6,355 bases of DNA. It comes from Bacteroidales bacterium. Lineage in GTDB: Bacteria; Bacteroidota; Bacteroidia; Bacteroidales; WRGA01. The translations under genes and the position numbers were made by a program. Below the pieces are notes generated by a model that worked only from the letters and a program-made list of their open reading frames with translations, had not been told where the DNA came from and ran no database searches. The stretch covers positions 1 to 6,355 of the forward strand of contig JAITHZ010000304.1 in NCBI GenBank assembly GCA_031279795.1. Reading direction: 5' to 3'. This document shows positions 1-5,228 of the stretch, one piece after another. Within the stretch, counting starts at the first letter, position 1. Each line of letters begins with the position of its first letter.

Positions 1-378
1 CACGTCGCCACGCACGCCAAAATACTTCAGCTCGTTGTATTCCGTTTTGTCTCCATTTTTTACTCCCCAGGAATCCACCAACGCCGTTCCAATTCCAGGG
101 TTGCCATATCCCTGTACTCTCAACCCAATAACAGGGGTGAACATTTTACCCAAAGAAACGCTTAAAAACGGATAGGAAAGCCTGTCGGTATCGAAGGCCT
201 TTGCACCGTCCGCATTAATACCATCACCAACAAAATACTGGGCGCCACCACCTATGGAAAAGAACCAGTTGTCCCAGAATTTGTTCAACACTACTTTTCC
301 GCTGGGATCTGCCTGCCCGAAGGCAAAGAGCGGAATAATCACAAAAAATAAAGCAAGCAAATGTTTACGTGTTTTCAT
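1..378 (-). CDS. OmpA-like outer-membrane protein, N-terminal part (cut by window edge)
   Basis: This partial gene starts at the ATG complementary to 376-378 and stays open for 126 codons to the window edge. Residues 1-21 form a signal peptide: basic MKTRKH, a hydrophobic stretch LLALFFVIIPLFAF, then a likely cut after G21 leaving Q22 as the mature N-terminus, which is common in Bacteroidetes exported proteins. The mature part (NKFWDNWFFSIGGGAQYF, then LSVSLGKMFTPVIGLRVQG) has the alternating aromatic/glycine strands of a small outer-membrane barrel. The DNWF..GGG and GK.FTP..G.R pattern resembles the N-terminal barrel of Bacteroidales OmpA-family proteins. If so, a C-terminal peptidoglycan-binding OmpA domain should lie beyond base 1; it cannot be seen here. 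The A-rich leader before the ATG is typical of Bacteroidetes. Exported barrel identity is fairly secure; the OmpA assignment is inferred. Confidence 0.8.
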   Translation of the reverse strand, partial: MKTRKHLLALFFVIIPLFAFGQADPSGKVVLNKFWDNWFFSIGGGAQYFVGDGINADGAKAFDTDRLSYPFLSVSLGKMFTPVIGLRVQGYGNPGIGTALVDSWGVKNGDKTEYNELKYFGVRGDV

Positions 379-492
379 TTTCTTCTTTTTTGAAATTAAA
401 AAATTAATTAATTAAAAACATTTTATTCATTCTCAATATATAGCCAAAACATAAAGAATCTAAATTCTAATTTTCTTGTCGGAAAATCGGGG

Positions 493-526
493 CAAAGATA
501 TAAAAAATATTTATGTTTGCAGCAAA
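493..526 (-). promoter_or_regulatory. Putative Bacteroidetes-type promoter for the OmpA-like gene
   Basis: Read on the minus strand, TATCTTTG (500 to 493) matches the -7 consensus TAnnTTTG exactly. A TTTG lies upstream at 526 to 523, with a 22-nt spacer, slightly long for this promoter class. Transcription would begin near 486, giving a leader of about 108 nt. That leader contains a 12-bp AT palindrome, TTAATTAATTAA, at 404-415. Confidence 0.6.
512..519 (+). promoter_or_regulatory. Possible -7 element of a divergent promoter for the FemAB-like gene
   Basis: TATGTTTG on the plus strand matches TAnnTTTG, but I see no TTTG at the expected -33 distance; the nearest TTG, at 476-478, is too far away. 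Transcription would start near 526, about 104 nt before the gene. The element lies only 11 bp from the opposing -7 element. It also sits in the small palindrome TTTGCAGCAAA (516-526), which supplies the minus-strand -33 TTTG. The AT-rich stretch 550-629 shows no better match. Confidence 0.3.
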
Positions 527-629
527 ATTTTCCAAATAATCGGATTTTGTTCTCTATTTAATTTTTTTTTGCATTTATGGCAATAAATAGAAATCAAACC
601 GAAACAAACGATAAAGAACTTATAAAAAT

Positions 630-1646
630 ATGACAACTGCCATTATTTCCGTCTCCGAATCTTCGCGCTGGAAGGAAGCGCTGGCGTCGGCAACCTGCTA
701 CGATGCGTATCATACGCTGGAATACCACAAGCTAAACGAAGGGGAAACGCCGGTCATGCTTGTTTTTTCCGGCAGCAAAGATAAGCTGTTTTTTCCAATT
801 GTGGTACGAAAAATTAAAAATTCTTGCTACAAAGATGCAATTTCTGTGTACGGTTATGCAGGGTTAGTTCCCTATAAGAATGATATTAAGGACTTTACAA
901 AGAAGTTTTTTTACAGCGAAATGGTAAAATACTGCAATGAACACAACATTGTTTCAATTTTTACGCGCTTGCACCCGCTCATTCCGGCGAGCGGCGACTT
1001 TCCCGACGGAATGGGCGCTGTGGAAAAAATCGGCCAGACGGTCTACCTGAACCTCGCGCAGCCCGAACAGGCGCAACTTGCCCAATACAGCCGTTCGCTG
1101 GTTTATCAGCTGAAAAATAGCCGGTTAAAGGTCAGGGTTGCCCACAAAAGCGAACTGGATACCTTTATTAATATGTATCGCAAAACAATGGACAGATTAC
1201 AGGCCGATGATTTTTATTATTTCTCGGACGCCTATTTTCAGCGTCTGATGGATGCTGCCGATTTCCAGCCGCTGATCCTGTTTGCGCAATATGGAAATAC
1301 CGTCGTTGGCGGCGCGCTGTTTACCTGTTGTCGGCAATTTATGCAATATCATCTGGGGGCTGTTCCCGACGAGTTTCTGCCGCTCTCGCCCTTAAAGTCG
1401 CTAATCGACCATGCGCGCGGACTGGGCTGCCGCATGGGTCTGAAATATTTGCATCTGGGCGGCGGATATGGCGGTCGGGAGGATGGCCTGTTCCTGTTCA
1501 AGTCGCGCTTTTCGCATGAGCGGGCTACATTCAAGGTCTGGAAATGGATCGCAAACCAACCGGCTTACAACGATTTAGTACACGAAAAATTTGGAGAAAA
1601 TATTCCTGATACCAACTTTTTTCCACTATACCGATTATTCAATTAG
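630..1646 (+). CDS. FemAB/GNAT-fold acyl- or aminoacyltransferase-like protein
   Basis: The 338-aa product has no signal peptide or membrane segment, so it is probably cytoplasmic. The sequence resembles FemAB-related proteins with a double GNAT fold (the BioF2-like acetyltransferase group). The N-terminal lobe, about residues 25-140, includes YHKLNEGETPVMLVF, DAISVYGYAGLVPY and SIFTRLHPLIPA. The C-terminal lobe, about 150-310, includes FINMYRKTMDRLQADDFYYF, the strand LILFAQYGNTVVGGALF, and a glycine-rich turn at 276-287 (HLGGGYGGREDG) followed by FKSRFS. Relatives transfer amino acids or acyl groups to peptidoglycan precursors or surface polysaccharides, but the substrate cannot be told from sequence. 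ATG 630 follows an A/T-rich leader with no clear Shine-Dalgarno. The gene appears monocistronic: it diverges from the OmpA-like gene and is separated from the next gene by a repeat and a promoter. Its last codon and stop merge into the repeat. Fold assignment is good; function is unknown. Confidence 0.75.
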   Translation: MTTAIISVSESSRWKEALASATCYDAYHTLEYHKLNEGETPVMLVFSGSKDKLFFPIVVRKIKNSCYKDAISVYGYAGLVPYKNDIKDFTKKFFYSEMVKYCNEHNIVSIFTRLHPLIPASGDFPDGMGAVEKIGQTVYLNLAQPEQAQLAQYSRSLVYQLKNSRLKVRVAHKSELDTFINMYRKTMDRLQADDFYYFSDAYFQRLMDAADFQPLILFAQYGNTVVGGALFTCCRQFMQYHLGAVPDEFLPLSPLKSLIDHARGLGCRMGLKYLHLGGGYGGREDGLFLFKSRFSHERATFKVWKWIANQPAYNDLVHEKFGENIPDTNFFPLYRLFN

Positions 1647-1694
1647 GAATTAAGAATTAAGAATTAGGAATTAGGAATTCCTAATTCCTAATTC
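1640..1694 (+). repeat. 7-bp tandem repeat (GAATTAR) ending in a perfect 34-bp palindrome
   Basis: Units CAATTAG, GAATTAA, GAATTAA, GAATTAG and GAATTAG run from 1640 to 1674. They meet the central GAATTC (1675-1680) and are mirrored as CTAATTC CTAATTC to 1694. Positions 1661-1694 are identical to their own reverse complement over all 34 bases. The first unit contains the TAG stop codon (1644-1646) of the FemAB-like gene. As RNA it could fold into a long AU-rich hairpin, but no clean U-run follows (GTGCCGGATTTTTG), so a terminator role is uncertain. Confidence 0.9.
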
Positions 1695-1727
1695 GTGCCG
1701 GATTTTTGCAGAATAAAAACAAAAATA

Positions 1728-1760
1728 ATTGTATTTTCTTGCAAATAGTTACTACTTTTG
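1728..1760 (+). promoter_or_regulatory. Bacteroidetes-type promoter for the PLP enzyme / regulator unit
   Basis: TACTTTTG at 1753-1760 is an exact TAnnTTTG -7 element. ATTG at 1728-1731, one mismatch from TTTG, lies 21 nt upstream, the expected spacing. Transcription should begin near 1767, leaving a leader of about 18 nt before ATG 1785. The upstream in-frame TTG at 1758 falls inside the -7 element and so cannot be the translation start. The short leader leaves no room for a riboswitch. Confidence 0.75.
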
Positions 1761-1784
1761 CAGTTGAAAAATAATTATAACAAG

Positions 1785-3017
1785 ATGAAAAACGAATATG
1801 AAAGCAAACTGTATCAAACAGCATTTCCGCTAAAGGACGCATACAATGCATTGCAAATGCCTGTTTATACGAGTGTTGCCTTTGAATTTGAATCGGCTGA
1901 AGCCATTGAATCGGCCTTTGTCGGGCAGAGTGCCGCTCCTACTTATTCCCGCATTTCAAATCCTACGGTGCTGTATTTCGAAAACCGTGTGCGCAACATT
2001 ACCGGCGCTGGTAGCGTAACTGCCCTTAATTCGGGTATGGCCGCCATTTCCAATACATTTATTGCACTGGCCTTTGCCGGTGCAAACATTGTCACATCAC
2101 GCCATTTGTTCGGAAATACATATTCATTTCTCAATTCAACGTTGCGAGATTTTGACGTGGAAGCCCGTTTTTGTGACATGAACAACCCGACAGAAGTAAA
2201 ATCTTGCATCGACAGCAATACCTGCGCCCTTTTTCTGGAAATTATTACCAACCCGCAATTAGAAATTGTTGATTTAAAAAAACTTTCTGCCGTTGCACGG
2301 GAAATGGGCGTGCCTCTGATTGCCGATACAACCGTCGTGCCGTTTTGCGCATTCGATGCGAAACAGTTTGGCGTGGACATTGAACTGGTTTCCAGCACTA
2401 AATATATTTCCGGTGGAGCAACCAGCGTTGGAGGACTGATTGTTGATTATGGTACTTACGACTGGCAAAAGTCGAAGAAACTGCGCAGTTTGGCTGAAAA
2501 GTTTGGCAAACTGGCGTTTACTGTCAAAATGAAAAAGGAAATTCACCGGAATCTTGGCGCATACATGACGCCGCAAGTGGCCAGCCAGCAAACATCCGGA
2601 CTGGAAACGCTGTCTCTGCGGTTTTTCCGCGCAGCTGCCTCTTGCCTGAAACTGGCAGAGGAACTGTCTGAATGTAAGGAAATAGTGTCGGTAAATTACC
2701 CCGGACTACCCGACAATCCGCACTATAAAACGAGCAATGCACAATTCGGCGCTTACCCTGGAGCCATGCTGACATTCGACTTGCCATCGCGCGAACACTG
2801 TTTCGCTTTCCTGAACAGACTGAAGCTGATAAAACGAGCAACGAACCTCTTTGACAACAAATCGCTGGCTATCCATCCGGAAAGTACCATTTACGGAACA
2901 TTTCCGGCCGAAGAACGAAAAAAAATGAACATAAGCCCAACAACCATACGGCTTTCCGTCGGGCTGGAAAACCCCGATGAACTGCTGGACGACCTAAAAC
3001 AGAGTTTGTATGGATAG
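1785..3017 (+). CDS. Cys/Met-metabolism PLP-dependent enzyme (O-acetylhomoserine sulfhydrylase-like)
   Basis: The 410-aa product is full length for the trans-sulfuration family (cystathionine gamma-synthase, O-acetylhomoserine sulfhydrylase, methionine gamma-lyase), cytosolic enzymes usually active as tetramers. Visible landmarks are Y54 and R56 (YSRISNPT), which contact PLP phosphate of the neighbouring subunit; the phosphate loop S83-G84-M85; D181 (ADTTV), pairing with the pyridine nitrogen; K206 (SSTKY), the Schiff-base lysine; and R389 (IRLSVGLE), the substrate-carboxylate arginine. The TSVGGLIVDYGTYDW and EKFGKLAFT segments favour the sulfhydrylase branch. Two features are odd. The loop normally written YG[GC]T is F109-G-N-T, so the active-site tyrosine is Phe. 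The GH after the lysine motif is GG (210-211). The N-terminus is also short, without the usual LHAG motif. The start is ATG 1785, just after the promoter; the TTG at 1758 is rejected. The 3' end overlaps the response regulator by 8 bp. The family is certain; the reaction is inferred. Confidence 0.88.
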   Translation: MKNEYESKLYQTAFPLKDAYNALQMPVYTSVAFEFESAEAIESAFVGQSAAPTYSRISNPTVLYFENRVRNITGAGSVTALNSGMAAISNTFIALAFAGANIVTSRHLFGNTYSFLNSTLRDFDVEARFCDMNNPTEVKSCIDSNTCALFLEIITNPQLEIVDLKKLSAVAREMGVPLIADTTVVPFCAFDAKQFGVDIELVSSTKYISGGATSVGGLIVDYGTYDWQKSKKLRSLAEKFGKLAFTVKMKKEIHRNLGAYMTPQVASQQTSGLETLSLRFFRAAASCLKLAEELSECKEIVSVNYPGLPDNPHYKTSNAQFGAYPGAMLTFDLPSREHCFAFLNRLKLIKRATNLFDNKSLAIHPESTIYGTFPAEERKKMNISPTTIRLSVGLENPDELLDDLKQSLYG

Positions 3018-3669
3018 CGCTTTTCTGATAAACACAATTGTTATTGCTGATAACCAGGATATTACTTCCGCAGGAATGCACGCCCTGATTCAGTGCATAC
3101 ACCCAGGCGCCGGAATATCGGAAGCGAAAGACAAAAAAGGATTGCTGCAGGCATTAGTCCGCGAAAGCCATTCGCTGGTTGTACTGGACTACGCGCTGTT
3201 TGACTTTGCCAGCGTCGAGGAATTGCTGATTATTCGCCAACGTTTTCCCGAAACGGTATTTCTGCTTTTTTCCGACGAACTGACCAACGAATTTATCCGG
3301 CAAGTTCATTTCATCGAATCATTCAACATCTTGCTGAAAGATTGTTCGAAAGGAGAAATCAACAAAGCGCTCTATGCTGCATTGAACCGGAAACATTTTC
3401 TATGCGCACGGATAAGTCAGCTGTTGATGCAGAAAAAAACAGAACCCGAAATACGTGAAAAATTGACAAGTACCGAACGGGAAATTCTGAAAGCGATTGC
3501 TCAAGGAAAAAATACCAAAGAAATCGCCGCAGAACGTTTTTTGAGTATTCATACAGTGACAACTCACCGAAAAAATATTTTCAGAAAATTGAATGTGAAC
3601 AATATATATGAAGCTACAAAATATGCATTGAAAGCCGGAATTTTGGATGCAGCTGAATATTATATCTAA
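3010..3669 (+). CDS. NarL/LuxR-type response regulator (REC + HTH)
   Basis: The 219-aa product matches the two-domain NarL/FixJ layout. The receiver domain covers about residues 8-125, with D14 in the acidic pocket (the usual D-D pair is A13-D14), phosphoacceptor D60 (LVVLDYALF), S88 at the switch Ser/Thr position and K110 as the conserved lysine. The LuxR-type helix-turn-helix covers about 153-205: LTSTEREILKAIAQGKNTKE, then IHTVTTHRKNIFRKL as the recognition region. It is expected to be a cytoplasmic DNA-binding regulator activated by phosphorylation, but no histidine kinase lies in the window. ATG 3010 lies inside the end of the PLP-enzyme gene (ATGGATAG, with that gene's TAG at 3015-3017), a classic translational coupling arrangement. 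Its targets are unknown; control of its own operon or of sulfur metabolism is inference from position only. Confidence 0.9.
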   Translation: MDSAFLINTIVIADNQDITSAGMHALIQCIHPGAGISEAKDKKGLLQALVRESHSLVVLDYALFDFASVEELLIIRQRFPETVFLLFSDELTNEFIRQVHFIESFNILLKDCSKGEINKALYAALNRKHFLCARISQLLMQKKTEPEIREKLTSTEREILKAIAQGKNTKEIAAERFLSIHTVTTHRKNIFRKLNVNNIYEATKYALKAGILDAAEYYI

Positions 3670-3692
3670 AAAACGAATAATATTTTGTAATA

Positions 3693-3726
3693 TTTGACGC
3701 TTGCGTTACTTTTTTGCGTACTTTTG
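3693..3726 (+). promoter_or_regulatory. Bacteroidetes-type promoter for the VOC-DksA-like-lspA-lipoprotein unit
   Basis: TTTG at 3693-3696 and TACTTTTG at 3719-3726 match both promoter elements exactly, with a 22-nt spacer. Predicted transcription starts near 3733, about 45 nt before ATG 3778. The -7 element is identical to the one at 1753-1760. A TTG at 3694, in frame with the downstream gene, lies within the -33 box and is not a real start. Upstream, AATATT-TTGT-AATATT (3679-3694) is a weak AT hairpin at the end of the previous unit. Confidence 0.75.
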
Positions 3727-3777
3727 CGCGCTATTCAAGTAGCAAAATTAAATGTTAAACTTAAATTATTAAGAATC

Positions 3778-4179
3778 ATGATTATTCCATTTGTCAATTT
3801 TTCAGGACAGGCGAATGATGCTATTGCCTTTTATGAAACTGTTTTCGAGGTTAAAGACAAACAAGTATCTTATTTCAAAGACATGCCGGAAGAAATGAAA
3901 CAGCATTTTTCGCATGATACCGACAATTATGTCATGCATGCCGAAATGACTGTCAACGGCACAAAGGTGTGGATTGGCGACACTACGGAAGGGGTAATCT
4001 CCGGAGAGATGGTTTCGCTTTCTGTTCCGATGACTGAGCAGGAAGAAATCCGCAAAACTTTCGACAGATTGAAGGAAGACGGCGAAGTGTTAATGGAACT
4101 TGCTCAAACGTTTTACAGCCCGCTGTTTGGATCTGTAAAAGACAAGTTTGGCGTTATCTGGCATCTGATCTGCCAATAG
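3778..4179 (+). CDS. VOC-superfamily (PhnB/YjdN-like) protein
   Basis: The 133-aa product opens with IIPFVNFSGQANDAIAFYET, the first strand and helix typical of the PhnB/YjdN branch of the vicinal oxygen chelate fold (glyoxalase/bleomycin-resistance superfamily). It continues with YVMHAEMTVNGTKVWIGD (51-68), the helix EEIRKTFDRLKEDGEVLMEL (89-108) and the closing GSVKDKFGVIWHL (118-130). These small cytosolic proteins form paired beta-alpha-beta modules, often as dimers, and may bind a metal. N7 sits where many metal-binding members have histidine, so activity is uncertain. The reaction is unknown. ATG 3778 gives the family's proper N-terminus; the 28 residues encoded from TTG 3694 would be a spurious hydrophobic extension that overlaps the promoter. 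It is the first gene of an apparent operon, 35 bp before the DksA-like gene. Confidence 0.85.
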   Translation: MIIPFVNFSGQANDAIAFYETVFEVKDKQVSYFKDMPEEMKQHFSHDTDNYVMHAEMTVNGTKVWIGDTTEGVISGEMVSLSVPMTEQEEIRKTFDRLKEDGEVLMELAQTFYSPLFGSVKDKFGVIWHLICQ

Positions 4180-4214
4180 CATATAACCAGATTATTTATA
4201 ATTTGCAAAATATC

Positions 4215-4592
4215 ATGGGAAAGAAAAACAGGTATTCTGACGCGGAATTGGAAGAATTTCGCGAAATTATCAAGGATAAATTAGACCGAGCAAAAAAAGA
4301 TTATGAATTGCTTAAATCGTCCATTATGAATTCCGACGGAAATGATGTTTCGGATACTTCTCCCACCTTCAAGGTGCTGGAAGAAGGCGCAGCTACCCTG
4401 TCAAAAGAAGAAGCTGGCAGGATGGCACAACGACAGATGAGCTTTATTCAGCATCTCCAGTCGGCGCTGGTTCGTATTGAAAATAAAACTTATGGCATTT
4501 GCCGTGAAACTGGCCAGTTAATACCGAAGGAAAGATTACGCGCCGTACCGCACGCTACATTGAGTATTGACGCCAAAAACAGCCAAAAATAA
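4215..4592 (+). CDS. TraR/DksA-like protein lacking zinc-finger cysteines
   Basis: The 125-aa product has a charged helical N-terminus (about residues 8-38 and 60-90, probably an antiparallel coiled coil) and the C-terminal signature YGICRETGQLIPKERLRAVP plus HATLSIDAK of the DksA/TraR family. DksA proteins enter the RNA polymerase secondary channel and adjust initiation with ppGpp. The canonical C4 zinc finger is absent: C96 is the only cysteine, and the CxxC partners are replaced (ICRET at 95-99, LSIDAK at 116-121). The coiled-coil tip reads DVSDTSP (44-50), so the D-x-x-D-x-A tip pattern is only partly kept. Zinc-free relatives are common in Bacteroidetes. It starts at ATG 4215 rather than in-frame TTG 4203, and ends 3 bp before lspA. 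Family membership is clear; direct regulation of polymerase is inferred. Confidence 0.88.
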   Translation: MGKKNRYSDAELEEFREIIKDKLDRAKKDYELLKSSIMNSDGNDVSDTSPTFKVLEEGAATLSKEEAGRMAQRQMSFIQHLQSALVRIENKTYGICRETGQLIPKERLRAVPHATLSIDAKNSQK

Positions 4593-4595
4593 TTT

Positions 4596-5228
4596 ATGAC
4601 GAAACTGTCGAATGGAAAAATAGCCTTGCTCGTTATCTTTTTCGTCTTGTTGTGCGACCAGATATTGAAAATCTGGATAAAAACAAACCTGGTACTGTAC
4701 GAAGACGTTAAAATAACATCGTGGTTTATTCTCCGATTTGTAGAAAACGCAGGAATGGCATTCGGAATAGAAGTGATAGGTAAACTGTTCCTCTCGCTTT
4801 TCCGAATTGTGGCCGTCGTTCTCATTGGTTATTACTTGATTTCGATAATTAAACAAGGTGTAAATGCAGGCTTCGTTGTCTGCCTTTCGCTGATTCTGGC
4901 CGGCGCGCTGGGAAATATCCTGGACAGTGCATTTTACGGAATCATTTTCAGTGAAAGCTTGCCATCGTCGGTAGCCGAGCTATTTCCTTCCGATGGAGGA
5001 TATGCCCCGTTTTTACACGGGAAAGTGGTTGACATGTTTTATTTTCCGTTAATCGAAATCGAAAAGCTGCCCGATTGGGTGCCTTTTTGGGGCGGAGGCG
5101 ATTTTGTTTTCTTCCGCTTTATCTTCAACATTGCCGACGCCGCAGTGTCTGTAGGAGTTGGAGCTTTGCTCATCTTCGAACGGAAACATTTGGTGTCGAA
5201 ATCCGAAGAAACAAAAAGCAATGCGTAA
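4596..5228 (+). CDS. lspA: Lipoprotein signal peptidase II
   Basis: This 210-aa inner-membrane aspartyl peptidase cuts prolipoproteins just before the lipid-modified cysteine. Family motifs appear in order: LCDQILK with D21; FVENAGMAFG with N51; GNILDS (106-111); KVVDMFYFP with catalytic D146; and FNIADAAVSVG with N178 and catalytic D181. Four hydrophobic membrane segments are visible, at about 8-28, 64-86, 92-110 and 172-194. The protein is about 40 residues longer than E. coli LspA (164 aa). The extra length lies mainly in loops between GNILDS and the first catalytic Asp (about 112-141) and between the two Asp motifs (about 152-170), as in other Bacteroidetes LspA. ATG 4596 lies 3 bp after the DksA-like stop codon. 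The 3' end overlaps the downstream lipoprotein gene by 8 bp, so the genes are probably co-translated. Confidence 0.96.
   Translation: MTKLSNGKIALLVIFFVLLCDQILKIWIKTNLVLYEDVKITSWFILRFVENAGMAFGIEVIGKLFLSLFRIVAVVLIGYYLISIIKQGVNAGFVVCLSLILAGALGNILDSAFYGIIFSESLPSSVAELFPSDGGYAPFLHGKVVDMFYFPLIEIEKLPDWVPFWGGGDFVFFRFIFNIADAAVSVGVGALLIFERKHLVSKSEETKSNA

Noticed and set aside
1758..1784. TTG start giving a 419-aa PLP enzyme
   Set aside because: The TTG overlaps the -7 promoter element TACTTTTG (1753-1760), upstream of the predicted transcription start. ATG 1785 fits better.
1695..1784. SAM or other riboswitch ahead of the PLP enzyme
   Set aside because: The predicted leader is only about 18 nt, and the spacer shows no paired-stem architecture. 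The 34-bp palindrome lies upstream of the promoter.
3694..3777. TTG start giving a 161-aa VOC protein with an apparent hydrophobic N-terminus
   Set aside because: The extension is translated promoter and leader sequence; the VOC fold begins at MIIPFVNF from ATG 3778.
4191..4214. Separate promoter for the DksA-like gene (TATAATTTG)
   Set aside because: It is one base short of TAnnTTTG, lacks a TTTG at -33, and would place the start almost on the ATG. Read-through from 3693-3726 explains expression.
5158..5220. Upstream ATG giving a 312-aa form of the lipoprotein
   Set aside because: It would overlap lspA by 71 bp and place the lipoprotein signal internally. ATG 5221 gives a normal signal peptide and a typical 8-bp overlap.
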